Shown one piece after another: positions 35,475 to 44,518 of a stretch of DNA of 64,000 nt. The notes beneath the pieces were generated by a model that was not told where the DNA came from, ran no database searches, and saw nothing but the letters and a program-made list of their open reading frames with translations. Each line of letters begins with the position of its first letter. Position 1 is the first letter of the stretch. A program made the position numbers and the translations under genes. Origin of the DNA: Luteolibacter sp. SL250 (GTDB taxonomy: Bacteria; Verrucomicrobiota; Verrucomicrobiia; Verrucomicrobiales; Akkermansiaceae); the NCBI RefSeq assembly GCF_026625605.1, contig NZ_CP113054.1, forward strand, positions 2,170,001 to 2,234,000, read 5' to 3'.

Positions 35475-38000
35475 ATGAAAAAATCTACTCCCGTGAACCT
35501 GCGCTGCGGACCTATGCTGGCACTCTTCCTCTCGCTGGTACCGCTGCAGGCGCAGCCGGTGGATGTCAGCCGCTGGGCGCTGGCGGACTATCCGCCGGAG
35601 TTTTTCGCGGGCAGGCAGGCGTCCGGACAGGATGCGCTGGAGTTCTGGATGCAGAGCCTGCATTTCCGCGAGAACATCGGTCGGGAGAAGTTCCGGCGGA
35701 CCACCTTCGAGAACCTCGCCGGTGGTGATCCGGCGCTGGTCGCGGCGGCGAACGCGGAGATCGCCGCCGGTTGCCGGAAGGCGCTGGCGGACATCCCCGC
35801 CTTCCGGGAGAAAGGGGCGCGGACCATGCACCAGTGGATCATCTTCGCCCTGCGCGCGCCGGACGCGCTGACGGATGAGACGCGGGACCTGCTGCTGCGG
35901 ACCCTGCGGGAGGCGGACCTGACGCACCCGGACAACGACTACGACAACTGGCTGGAGGTGGCGGGTGGCAACGGATCGAACGTCCACGGCCACCTCACTC
36001 CGCTCATTCTCGGTGGGGCGTTGCTCGGGGATGCAAAGGCGGAGAAGATGGCCTACTGGGGCTTCCGCCGGGAGCTGGACCACCAGAACACCACTGGCGA
36101 CGTGGGGGAGTACAACCTGCTGGAGAACCATTTCAACGGCATCACCGACTGGGAGATGATCAAGGAGCATACGCCGGATCCGCATCTGCGGCGGATGGCG
36201 CACATGATCGCGGAGCGGTGCTGGATCAACCGCATGCTCACCTGGTCCGCCGCCACCGGCAGGAACACCGGGCCGGGCAGCAGCATGGCACCCAGCCAGT
36301 GGTTCGGGTCGGACAGCGAGCGCTTCCTCTTCGCCACCGCCTCCCGGCGGCCGGTGTGGCTGAACCTTTTCCAGAAGTGGGACGGGGAGGATCCGAAGTC
36401 CTTCCGCTCCTCCTGGCCGCTCAACCAGGCGCAGGCCCGCCTGCCGGATCTGCCCGACTACCTGGACCCGTTGGCGTGGGAAAAGCGGATGCCTCATGAA
36501 CTACAGGCCGCGCTGACCCACATCCCGCATGACCGCCATCCCGTGCTGGAGGGGGAAAAGGATGCCGACCCGCTGGCCCCGAAAAAGTATGTGAACTATC
36601 AGACGGCGGACTACACGCTGGGGTCCTCCACCGCGTCCGGGGTCATCGCGCCGTGCTACGTCGGGGCGGTCGCATTCTGGAACAACAGCCGGAATCCGGA
36701 CGCGCCCATCGGCAGCCCGAAGCGGTTCTGCGCGCTCTACCCGCACTACGTTTTCAACGGAATGAGCTTCCTGGATGAGGGAGACCTGTATTTCCAGAAG
36801 AAGCCGGACGAACCCCTGTCCGATCACCGCGGCGGTCCGTCCGGGCCATGGCTGCGGGAGTTCATCGAGTTCGGCAGGCTGGGCACCCTCCAGCACCGGA
36901 ACACGCTCATCGCCTCCTACACCAGCGACACCGCGACGAACCGCGACCGGCTGGTAAAGTCGAAGATCAACCGCGCGTCCGCAGGCATGTTCCTCATGCG
37001 CTGGACGGACGGGGTGGAGGGACTGTCCATCAACCGGGAGCCGGTGAAGTCCCTGCCCGCGGAGCTGTCGCCGGGGGACTGGTGGTTCATCGAGGACGGT
37101 GACGTTTATGCCGCCGTCAGGCCGCTGGGCGCCACCCACCTGCGCGGGAAATGCCGGACAGTGCTGGAAAAGCGCACGCGCCACATCGTCCTCTACCAGG
37201 ACAACCTTGCGGGCGCGGATGCGGAGGGCATCCCGGACCGGGAGTGGGTGGAGGCGCGGTCCGGCTTCGTGGTCGAGATGGGGAACAAGGCGGAGTACGG
37301 ATCGTTCGGTGCCTTCCGCGACCTCATCCTGGCGGGGAAGGTGACGAAGGACTCCTCGGAGGGGCTGGAAAGGGAGATCGCCTGGGAACGGCAGGGGAGG
37401 AAGCTGGAGATGAAGTGGAACTGCTACACGGAGGTCTTTTCCCGCAGATTGATCGACGGCAAGGAAGATCCATGGCCGGATTTCCTCACCGCACCGGAGT
37501 TTTCCGTCGGGAAAGGGACTATGTCCGTGAAGGATGCCAGCCTGGAACTGCCGGAGGGAAAGACGGGCTGGCTGCTGTCCGCAGTTCCCATGAAGACCTG
37601 GGTGGCCTACCAGCCGGAGGCGGAGGAAAGCATGCGGCTGGGTTTCCGGACACCCGTGGCGGAGTTCACGGCGGATTCCTTTCCGTTCGGAAAGATCATC
37701 GTGAAAGAGGACGGCGGAAAGCTCGTCTGCCACATCGACGCCAGCTACCGGCCCTTTTTCAACCACCCGCCCAGGGGGAGCATCTACCAGGCGCGCGGCA
37801 CCCTTCCATCAGAAATTGTCATCCGGACAAAGGCGGCGGTGGTGGAGGCGGCCATCAACGGACGGCCCTGCCCGGTGGTCCGGGACGGGGATGGGGTGTT
37901 CCGGCTGAATCCCTACCACGATCCCGACGCCATGCGGATCGACGCCGGTTTCCGCGGCATCAGCAAGAAGCAGAAGCCGGCGGATGCGGTGGAGGAATAG
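35475..38000 (+). CDS. Large secreted protein, possible polysaccharide-active enzyme (841 aa)
   Basis: A signal peptide (MLALFLSLVPLQAQ) is followed by about 300 residues rich in Trp, His and Arg with helical repeats (EFWMQSLHFRENIGREKF, WIIFALRAPDALTDETRD, TGDVGEYNLLENHFNG). These suggest an alpha/alpha toroid. The remaining 450 residues are beta-rich. This resembles polysaccharide lyases of the heparinase/alginate type, but no lyase motif can be assigned. Together with the upstream SGNH hydrolase it could form a two-gene glycan-degradation unit. The function is therefore inferred from shape only. Confidence 0.6.
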   Translation: MKKSTPVNLRCGPMLALFLSLVPLQAQPVDVSRWALADYPPEFFAGRQASGQDALEFWMQSLHFRENIGREKFRRTTFENLAGGDPALVAAANAEIAAGCRKALADIPAFREKGARTMHQWIIFALRAPDALTDETRDLLLRTLREADLTHPDNDYDNWLEVAGGNGSNVHGHLTPLILGGALLGDAKAEKMAYWGFRRELDHQNTTGDVGEYNLLENHFNGITDWEMIKEHTPDPHLRRMAHMIAERCWINRMLTWSAATGRNTGPGSSMAPSQWFGSDSERFLFATASRRPVWLNLFQKWDGEDPKSFRSSWPLNQAQARLPDLPDYLDPLAWEKRMPHELQAALTHIPHDRHPVLEGEKDADPLAPKKYVNYQTADYTLGSSTASGVIAPCYVGAVAFWNNSRNPDAPIGSPKRFCALYPHYVFNGMSFLDEGDLYFQKKPDEPLSDHRGGPSGPWLREFIEFGRLGTLQHRNTLIASYTSDTATNRDRLVKSKINRASAGMFLMRWTDGVEGLSINREPVKSLPAELSPGDWWFIEDGDVYAAVRPLGATHLRGKCRTVLEKRTRHIVLYQDNLAGADAEGIPDREWVEARSGFVVEMGNKAEYGSFGAFRDLILAGKVTKDSSEGLEREIAWERQGRKLEMKWNCYTEVFSRRLIDGKEDPWPDFLTAPEFSVGKGTMSVKDASLELPEGKTGWLLSAVPMKTWVAYQPEAEESMRLGFRTPVAEFTADSFPFGKIIVKEDGGKLVCHIDASYRPFFNHPPRGSIYQARGTLPSEIVIRTKAAVVEAAINGRPCPVVRDGDGVFRLNPYHDPDAMRIDAGFRGISKKQKPADAVEE

Positions 38001-38073
38001 CGTCTCCGCCAGCAAATCCAACATTGCGGAGCGGGCGAAACGTGACATCGTTTGCCGCGATCCCGCTGTTTCA

Positions 38074-38628
38074 ATGACGAAAGTCCTCCCATTGCTTTTC
38101 GCCTGTCTGCTGGCCGCCGGTTGCGGCGGTGGCACCACCTTCTACATGCTCAGCGCGGACGGCCCCCTGCCATCGGGAGGCGGCAGAAGCATCGGAGTGG
38201 GTCCCGTGGTGCTGGCGGAATACATCAACCGCCCGAATCTCGTCCTCCAGGAATCGGAACACGCCTTGGCCGTCGCCAGCGACCACCGCTGGGCGGGTGA
38301 ACTGGCCAACGGCATCTCCCGCGTGATGGCCGCCAATCTCGGTCGCCGTCTGGGCACCGGCAATGTGCAGGTCTATCCATGGCAGCGCGATGGCGAGATC
38401 ACCCGGCAGGTGGTCATCGACATCCGCCAGTTTCACGGCGGAGCGGATGGCCACGCGATCATCGAGGCATCCTACCGCGTGTATGATCTCCCGGCGAGAA
38501 CCCTCCGGATTTCGAAGACTTTCAACGCGAAGGAACCGTTGGAAAAGGACGGCTATGAGCCGTTGGTCGCCGCCGAGTCCCGCCTCCTCTCCAGGATGGC
38601 GGATGCCATCGCCGCGTCGATGCGCTGA
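38074..38628 (+). CDS. PqiC/YmbA-type lipoprotein (ABC transport auxiliary)
   Basis: The 184-residue protein starts with a lipoprotein signal (VLPLLFACLLAAGC, lipobox LAAGC). It continues with FYMLSADGPLPSGG and IGVGPVVLAEYINRPNLVLQ, the pattern of the PqiC/ABC-type transport auxiliary lipoprotein family. A C-terminal region with VVIDIRQFHGGADGHAIIEA follows. PqiC works with PqiA and PqiB in lipid transport between membranes; neither partner is adjacent. ATG at 38074 is chosen since it begins the signal peptide. It ends before a strong hairpin shared with the convergent gene. Confidence 0.85.
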   Translation: MTKVLPLLFACLLAAGCGGGTTFYMLSADGPLPSGGGRSIGVGPVVLAEYINRPNLVLQESEHALAVASDHRWAGELANGISRVMAANLGRRLGTGNVQVYPWQRDGEITRQVVIDIRQFHGGADGHAIIEASYRVYDLPARTLRISKTFNAKEPLEKDGYEPLVAAESRLLSRMADAIAASMR

Positions 38629-38642
38629 GGCAGGGACGGAGC

Positions 38643-38708
38643 GCCGGCTTCAGCCGGCTTGACATCGCAAAGACCCTGTTATCTGGAGCGGACCGAAGTC
38701 CGCGCTCC
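38643..38708. terminator. Two hairpins between convergent genes
   Basis: GCCGGC-TTCA-GCCGGC at 38643-38658 is followed by GGAGCGGAC-CGAA-GTCCGCGCTCC at 38685-38708, whose stem has a 2-base bulge. They lie between the PqiC-like stop and the stop of the minus-strand gene at 38710. A bidirectional terminator is likely. Confidence 0.6.
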
Positions 38709-38709
38709 A

Positions 38710-39375
38710 TCAGGAGTCACGCTTTTCCGTTTCCCCGTCTTCGTCTTCATCCGACTCATCGGGGAGTGCCGCTTCCTCCGCCTCATCGGTCGCGGTTTCA
38801 GCGGAGGCTTCTTCCTGCGGTGACTCCGCGACCACGTCCTGCGGATGCTCCGGCTCCGGCACGCGGCCGTTGTTCTCCAGCAGCACGACGACTTCTTCCT
38901 GCACTTTCTCGATCTCCGCGAGGGGGATGTCCGGGTCGCGGACGATCATGACCTCTCCGGTTTTCTTGTGCTCATACACGCGGATGATGCCGTTGGGCGT
39001 GCGCTGGTTGTCCGTCTCGCGGAGCAGCTTCTGGCGCTCCAGCATGACGGCCAGGATGTAGCGTGTGTTTTCCGTGTGGTCCTCGTCCTCCTCGATGAGC
39101 CGGCGCAGGATTTCCTCCGCGCTGAGCTTCTCCGTGGCGGGTTTTTCCGCCGTGGCGGTGGAAGTGAAGGTGGTCTTCCAGAAAGAGAACGGCTTCGGCG
39201 CGTCATCGGCGCGGCCGCTCCAGCCATCCAGGGAGAAATCCTTGCGCAGGTAGCCACTCGATTCCGGATCCGGAAAGATGGCGGTGATGATCTGCTGGCC
39301 GTTGGTGAATGGGGTTTCAGTCGCCGTGCATTCACGGGCGCGGGAGCGGAGGTGCCAGTTGTCGCCGAAGGCCAT
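38710..39375 (-). CDS. Hypothetical acidic protein (221 aa) downstream of LptF/G permease
   Basis: The protein starts MAFGDNWHLRSRARECTATE, a folded N-terminal part with one Cys. A middle region holds LSAEEILRRLIEEDEDHTEN and YILAVMLERQKLLRETDN, where a heptad helix is likely. A very acidic tail rich in Glu and Asp ends DEDEDGETEKRDS. No family was recognised; a cytoplasmic location is likely. It follows the LptF/G permease by 35 bp on the same strand, so the two are probably one operon. A role in envelope lipid transport is inferred from this only. Confidence 0.65.
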   Translation of the reverse strand: MAFGDNWHLRSRARECTATETPFTNGQQIITAIFPDPESSGYLRKDFSLDGWSGRADDAPKPFSFWKTTFTSTATAEKPATEKLSAEEILRRLIEEDEDHTENTRYILAVMLERQKLLRETDNQRTPNGIIRVYEHKKTGEVMIVRDPDIPLAEIEKVQEEVVVLLENNGRVPEPEHPQDVVAESPQEEASAETATDEAEEAALPDESDEDEDGETEKRDS

Positions 39376-39410
39376 GATTTGGGAAAAATGGGGAGGTAGG
39401 GAAGGGGGGC

Positions 39411-40781
39411 TCAGGCGTTGTCGTCCGGGAACAGGGCTCTGATCCGCTGGTAGATCGGGCGGCCGGCCAGACGGCGTTGGAACAGGTAGAAGCCGACCGC
39501 TCCAAACAGGATGTTCGGCAGCCATGCCCCGAGTGCCGGCGGCAGGATGAGGGATTCCCCCAGTACCAGGGAGATGCTGGAGACCAGCAGCATGAGCGCG
39601 GAAAGAACCACCGCCAGGAAGATGCCGCCGCCCGCACCGCGGCGGGAGAAGTGGATGGCCAGCGGCGCGGCCAGCAGCACCGTCACCAGACAGGTGAAGG
39701 GCAGCGCCCAACGGTAGTGCCACTGGGTGAGGTAGGGCGCCGGGTTCAGGCTCACCTCGTTGCCCGCGTTCGCGCGCAGCCAGCCGTTGAGGTCCGGGAC
39801 GCCGAGGAAATTCGAGGAAAGTCCCGGTTTGATGATCTGCCAGGGCGTTTCTTTCCAGTCCGTGTGGACCACGGGAGTGGTTGACTGGATGAACTCAGGC
39901 GGCATGCCCGGTTGGAACAGGCCGATGGTGGGGTTCTCGAACGTCCACGTCTGTTTGGAGCGGTCCCACAGCGCACGGCTGGCGGTCAGGCGGCTTTCGA
40001 GCGAGTGGTCCGCGCGGGTGGTGGTAACCTCCACATCCAGCAACGGTGCGCCTTTTTCATAGTTTGGTGGGAATTTTCCGACCATCCAGAGCCTGCGGGC
40101 CTCCGCGTTGCGGTAGAGCACATCCTTCGCCTGCGTGATATCCTTGCCGCGGGCGGCGTCCAGGATCTCGTCCTTCCGGCCTTCCGCGGTGGGCGCCCAA
40201 TGGTAGTTCAGTCCGGTGCAGAGCAGCGTGCAGAAAAGCCCGGCCGCGATGAGCGGGGCGGTGATGCGTGGCACACTGCGGCCCGTCTGGACCACGGCCA
40301 CGATTTCCCGCGAGGAGGAGAATTTCCCCAGCGAGTAGAGCAGGGAAAGCAGCAGTGCGTAAGGGAGCAGGAACAGGATGATGGCTGATGAGCGCGCGGA
40401 GTAGAAATTCAGCATCGTCAGCGGGACATTCCCGCTTTCAAGGAATTCACTGATATTGTCCTGCACATCCATCAGCAGCCAGATAGCGAAAAGGGCGGCC
40501 AGACAGATGGCGAAGATGCCGAGGAATTGACGGGCGATGTAGCGGTCCAGGGTGCCACTCAGTGAATAGGCCACGGCGGCCAGGGCCGGGAGGAAGCACA
40601 TCCCGGCCAGGATGGTCGGGCGGAAAAGGTGGGCGGAAACGTCGGAATCCGGAAATCCGGTGAGCTGGGACTGCACCGCGGCGGTCTCCCCCGGCAGCAA
40701 CAGCAGGCAGACGACAGCGCCCAGAACGGTCAGCACGAGGGGCAAAAGGATCCTGATGAATGTCGGGCGGGAAAGGTTCAT
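39411..40781 (-). CDS. LptF/LptG-family permease
   Basis: The 456-residue protein has the YjgP/YjgQ layout. N-terminal transmembrane helices lead to TLDRYIARQFLGIFAICLAA, a hallmark, followed by SSREIVAVVQTGRS (coupling helix). A periplasmic beta-jellyroll of about 170 residues precedes C-terminal helices (WALPFTCLVTVLLAAPLAIH). LptF and LptG pair with LptB to extract lipopolysaccharide. The N-terminal extra helix before the usual start may be a phylum feature. Which of F or G it is cannot be settled here. ATG at 40781 is chosen over upstream frame. Confidence 0.88.
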   Translation of the reverse strand: MNLSRPTFIRILLPLVLTVLGAVVCLLLLPGETAAVQSQLTGFPDSDVSAHLFRPTILAGMCFLPALAAVAYSLSGTLDRYIARQFLGIFAICLAALFAIWLLMDVQDNISEFLESGNVPLTMLNFYSARSSAIILFLLPYALLLSLLYSLGKFSSSREIVAVVQTGRSVPRITAPLIAAGLFCTLLCTGLNYHWAPTAEGRKDEILDAARGKDITQAKDVLYRNAEARRLWMVGKFPPNYEKGAPLLDVEVTTTRADHSLESRLTASRALWDRSKQTWTFENPTIGLFQPGMPPEFIQSTTPVVHTDWKETPWQIIKPGLSSNFLGVPDLNGWLRANAGNEVSLNPAPYLTQWHYRWALPFTCLVTVLLAAPLAIHFSRRGAGGGIFLAVVLSALMLLVSSISLVLGESLILPPALGAWLPNILFGAVGFYLFQRRLAGRPIYQRIRALFPDDNA

Positions 40782-41079
40782 GGGTGAACGCCCGGAAAGA
40801 ATGGCCGGGCGCGGGCGGGGGTGTCGAGCGTGATCGTGGCCTGCGAAATCCACCGGTCGCCGGTCCGGAATCGGTTGGGAAATCGCAAATCCTGCGAATC
40901 CGGCGAATGGAGAAGACTCGCGGAGCTAGGGAATTCAAAATCCAAAATCCGCGGAATCCTTCTTATTCCTTTAATCCGCGCTTAAAAAGGGCTGGCCGGT
41001 CAAGAGGGGTCCAATCCATCCAGTAAGACGCTGCTTTGCGAAGCGAAACGCCGGTCTGGAGACCAGCGCTCCCAGCGGC
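40782..41079. other. Gene-free stretch with small inverted repeats
   Basis: No gene was found in these 298 bp. The left part is the LptF/G leader and is GC-rich. The middle (about 40880-40985) has AT-richer text with short repeated words. A palindrome GGTCT-GG-AGACC with two flanking pairs lies at 41050-41067, 13 bp before the stop of the PocR/AraC gene. It may terminate the cco operon. The promoter of the LptF/G gene must be near 40790-40870. Confidence 0.5.
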
Positions 41080-42108
41080 CTAGCTGGCGGCGCGGGCGAG
41101 TTCCTCCCGGCGGAAGTTCGTCGGGGAATTTCCTGTGAAGCGGGCGAAGCTGCGGTTGAACTGCGAGAGGCTCTGGTAGCCGATCTGGAAGGCAATCTCT
41201 GAAATGCGGACTTCCGGCTTCAGGAGTTCCCGCTTCGCCCACTCGATCCGGCGGCGGTTGATGTAGTCGGTGAGGGTGAGTTGGGTGGCTTCCTTGAACA
41301 GTCGGCAGAAATGGGACTCGCTCACCCCGGCCTGTTTGGCGACGAGGGCGAGCGGAAGAGGCTCGGAAAGGTTCTTCTCGATGTACTTCTTCGCCCTCGC
41401 CACGGAAGACGGCTCGTTGTTCGCGTCGATGATGGCCAGTTTCTCCGCGTGCTTGCCCAGTTGGTCGCCGAAGGTGGCCAGCAGGGTGATCATGCTCTGG
41501 TAGCGTTCCGGTTCCACGGAGCGGGTCTGGAGGTAGGCGGTGCGCATCTCCTGCGCCTGTCTTTCGGTGAGGCCCTGGCGTTGGAGCGTCTTTGCCACCG
41601 CGCGGAAGTCTTCCTCATCCGGCACGCTGTGGAAGACCTGGCCGGTCTTGAGGAAGCCGATGAGACGATTGCCCGCCAGAATGGGCACCGCGGAGGCGGA
41701 CAGCCCGGCGAAGCAGTGGCAGGTGGTGGGGCCGTTGACCTTGGCCTCCTCCATCAGCAGGCGGTTCACCGTGATGCAGGCGTGGCAGGCGGAGCTGCAG
41801 AGGTTCAATTTCTCGCAGAACGGGCTGCGGTTCACCGCCGCATCATCCAGACACCAGGTTCCCGTGTCATTGTCCACCAACCGGAGCGGCAGACCCGTCG
41901 CGCTCCGGAAGGCATTCTGGTAGGTCACGAAGAGTTCGGAACTACGGAGCTTTTCGAAAAGGCTGCGCTCAAACGGGTGCTCGTCTTGGGTCATGTCCTG
42001 CGGGATAGGTACGTTCTGCGAGTGATCGTACACAGGTGCAAACGACAAAGCAACCTCCCCTTTCTCCTGAAGTGCTTTCCCATGCACGGCTGTTTCAATG
42101 GGCTCCAT
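41080..42108 (-). CDS. PocR-domain AraC-family transcriptional regulator
   Basis: The 342-residue protein has an N-terminal PocR sensor domain rich in Cys and His (PFCEKLNLCSSACHACI, TTCHCFAGLSASAVPI), which suggests a metal, redox or small-ligand sensor. The C-terminal AraC DNA-binding domain has two HTHs (LALVAKQAGVSESHFCRLF and RISEIAFQIGYQSLSQFNRS). It overlaps the ccoI end by 14 bp and is the last gene of the oxidase-maturation operon. A later ATG (MTQDEHPF) is possible. Its target genes are unknown; autoregulation of the operon is plausible. Confidence 0.9.
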   Translation of the reverse strand: MEPIETAVHGKALQEKGEVALSFAPVYDHSQNVPIPQDMTQDEHPFERSLFEKLRSSELFVTYQNAFRSATGLPLRLVDNDTGTWCLDDAAVNRSPFCEKLNLCSSACHACITVNRLLMEEAKVNGPTTCHCFAGLSASAVPILAGNRLIGFLKTGQVFHSVPDEEDFRAVAKTLQRQGLTERQAQEMRTAYLQTRSVEPERYQSMITLLATFGDQLGKHAEKLAIIDANNEPSSVARAKKYIEKNLSEPLPLALVAKQAGVSESHFCRLFKEATQLTLTDYINRRRIEWAKRELLKPEVRISEIAFQIGYQSLSQFNRSFARFTGNSPTNFRREELARAAS

Positions 42109-44518
42109 ACAGGGGGGAATCCAGGGCGGTGACGGACCGGGTGGGCGCTGCGGCCGGTGGCGGCCCCTCCCGCTGCCGCAGGCCGAAGGTGACGATGGCG
42201 AGGGAGACGGCGGAACTGAGCGGCATGATGATGGCGGCCACCAGCGGATTCATGTGGCCCAGTGCGGAGGCGGAGATGGCGCACAGATTGTAGACCAGCG
42301 CGAAAGTGAAGGCGATGTGGACGACCTGCCGCCGCCGCCGCGCCAAGGAAAGCAGGCGTGGCAGGAAGCGCAGCCCGTGTCCCATGAAGAAGAAGTCCGC
42401 CTTCGCCTCCAGCAGGCTGCGGTCCACCACGGGCGTGCCCGTGGCCCACGCCGCGTTGAACGCCAGGGAATCGTTCGCACCGTCGCCCAGATAGAGTGTG
42501 TCCCGTTGGTCCAGTTGACGGACGATGTCCTCCTTGTCGATGGGGGAAAGGGAGGCATACGCGTCCTCCGGCGGGATGCCCAGCAGTTCCGCGGCGGCAG
42601 CCACTTTTTCAAAGCGATCTCCGGAGAGGATGATGAGGCGGTGGTCCCTCTTCAGCGCATCGAGGGCGGAGGCCGCGTCAGGGCGCAGGGATTCGTGAAA
42701 ACGGAAGCATGCCACCACCTCGTCGTTCCTGCGCAGCTCCGCATCGTGGGAGATGCCGGTGCGTGGGGAGGGGGACGGGAGATTCTCCAAGCTCAGCCAG
42801 CCGGGCCTGCCGAGAAACCACACCGCGTCGTCGGTGAAGAAATGCCTGCCGACGCCGGGTGTGTCATGGATCTCCGCGTGGCCATGGGCGCGCAGCAGCG
42901 TCTGCCCCTCATGGCCCAGATTTTCCAGCAGGGAGCGGGACACGGGGTGGAGCGAGCCGGCGGTGAGGCGGGCGAGTGCCAGCCGGCCTTCCACGGGCAG
43001 CGCTTTGATCACGCCGGGATCCGCCAGCAATGGCCGCTCCAGCGTGAGCGTGCCCGTCTTGTCAAAGATGATGGTGCGCACTGTCTTCAGCCGGGACCAC
43101 AGCAGGGACTCCCGGATGAAGACACCGGAGCGTTCCATGATGGACCCGCACAGCTCATCCGCGAAGGGCAGCGCCAGCCCCAGCGCGCACGGGCAGGACA
43201 CCACGAAGATGGAGATCATGACCTGAAGTGCCTCCGCCACAGGGACATGCCGCAGCCACCAGAAGAACGCACCCACGCCGACGGCCAGCACGCACAGCAG
43301 ATAGACGCGCAGCAACCGCTCCAGCGCGGGCACCCGCACCGTATCCCGCCGCGTGTCCGCCAGCCGGGAAAGCAGGGAGTCCGTCCACGTTTCCTCCGCG
43401 GTAAGGAGCACCGGCTTCTGCCCCAGATGGATGGCCCCGGCGGGGAGCCTGCGTCCGGGCTGGAAAGTGACCGGCTCCGCCTCGCCGTTGATCCACTCCA
43501 GCGAGAAGTCCGCCGCCATGCCGTCCAGCGTGGCGGCCACCGGCACGGACTGCCCCGGCGTCAGGCCGAAGCGCAGACCGGGCGTGATGTCCTCCAGCGG
43601 AACCTCACCGTCCCGGTCCGGGGAGGTCACATGCATCGGCACGGGCCGCTGGCGTTGGAGGCGGTTGCGGTTCCGTTCGATCGCGGAAAGCTGGAGGAAC
43701 CTGCCGCCCAGCATCAGGAAGATGAACATCGACACGAAGTCGAAGTAGAGCAGCCCCTTCACTCCCGCCGCCCAGCCGATGATGGATCCGCCATAGGCCA
43801 GCAGGATGCCCAGCGCGATCGGCAGGTCGATGTGCAGGATGCCGTGGCGCACCGACTTCCACGCCCGGCTGATGAAATACGTGCCGCCCATGAGCATGGA
43901 CAGCGTTGCGGAAAGGAAGGCCACAAGCTGGAAGATCCCCGCAAAGGCGAAGTCCTCCGGCATGCCGACATAGGTTGGCAGGGTGAAGACCATCGCGTTC
44001 ATGGCGAAGGCACCGCAAAGACCCAGCTTCACACCCAGCCGCCGCGTTTCGCCGCCGCGTTGTTTCCGGGATGGCCCCAGCGTGTAGCCGAAGGAAGCCA
44101 GCTCCCGGGCAAACGCGGGCAGATCCGTCTGTCCCTGTGTCCAGCGCAGGTGGAGAGTGCCTGTGGCGGGCTGCGCCGCGGCTTCCAGAGCGCCGGGCTG
44201 GCGTAGGAAGACCTTCTCCACCAACCATACGCAACCGACACACGAGAGGCCTTCGAGCGAGAAATCCGCTTCCGCGGACTCTCCGGTTTTTTGGTTGCCC
44301 TCGTCCCCCCGTGTGCCGGTTGGGAGCCATGAGAAATCGTGGGATTCAAAGGGGACGCTGCGCGCGGGCTTCGCGGCGGATTCGCCCCGCAGTTCATAAA
44401 ATCGGTCCAGTCCTTCGTGGTGGATCAGGCCGTGGACGTACTCGCAGCCACGGCAGCAGAAGCTTTCCTCCGGGGTGGCGGGGGAGAAGTGGGTTCCGCA
44501 ATGGAGGCAGGAGGACAT
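42095..44518 (-). CDS. ccoI: CcoI-type copper-translocating P-type ATPase
   Basis: The 807-residue P1B-ATPase has a zinc-ribbon-like N-terminus (CLHCGTHFSP, FCCRGCEYVHG), an HMA domain with LEGLSCVGCVWLVE, eight membrane helices, the SCPCALGLALP ion site, DKTGTLT phosphorylation site, an LHPVSRSL (HP) motif and GDGANDSLAF. CcoI exports Cu to the periplasm for cbb3 oxidase assembly. The actuator-domain loop reads NGEAEPV where TGES is usual, so Thr is replaced but Glu is kept. It begins one base inside the SafE-like stop (TGATG). Confidence 0.92.
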   Translation of the reverse strand: MSSCLHCGTHFSPATPEESFCCRGCEYVHGLIHHEGLDRFYELRGESAAKPARSVPFESHDFSWLPTGTRGDEGNQKTGESAEADFSLEGLSCVGCVWLVEKVFLRQPGALEAAAQPATGTLHLRWTQGQTDLPAFARELASFGYTLGPSRKQRGGETRRLGVKLGLCGAFAMNAMVFTLPTYVGMPEDFAFAGIFQLVAFLSATLSMLMGGTYFISRAWKSVRHGILHIDLPIALGILLAYGGSIIGWAAGVKGLLYFDFVSMFIFLMLGGRFLQLSAIERNRNRLQRQRPVPMHVTSPDRDGEVPLEDITPGLRFGLTPGQSVPVAATLDGMAADFSLEWINGEAEPVTFQPGRRLPAGAIHLGQKPVLLTAEETWTDSLLSRLADTRRDTVRVPALERLLRVYLLCVLAVGVGAFFWWLRHVPVAEALQVMISIFVVSCPCALGLALPFADELCGSIMERSGVFIRESLLWSRLKTVRTIIFDKTGTLTLERPLLADPGVIKALPVEGRLALARLTAGSLHPVSRSLLENLGHEGQTLLRAHGHAEIHDTPGVGRHFFTDDAVWFLGRPGWLSLENLPSPSPRTGISHDAELRRNDEVVACFRFHESLRPDAASALDALKRDHRLIILSGDRFEKVAAAAELLGIPPEDAYASLSPIDKEDIVRQLDQRDTLYLGDGANDSLAFNAAWATGTPVVDRSLLEAKADFFFMGHGLRFLPRLLSLARRRRQVVHIAFTFALVYNLCAISASALGHMNPLVAAIIMPLSSAVSLAIVTFGLRQREGPPPAAAPTRSVTALDSPLYGAH

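Noticed and set aside
42098-44206. Plus-strand ORF of 702 codons opposite ccoI
   Set aside because: Shadow frame with compositional bias of a reversed high-GC gene; ccoI on the minus strand has all P-type ATPase motifs.
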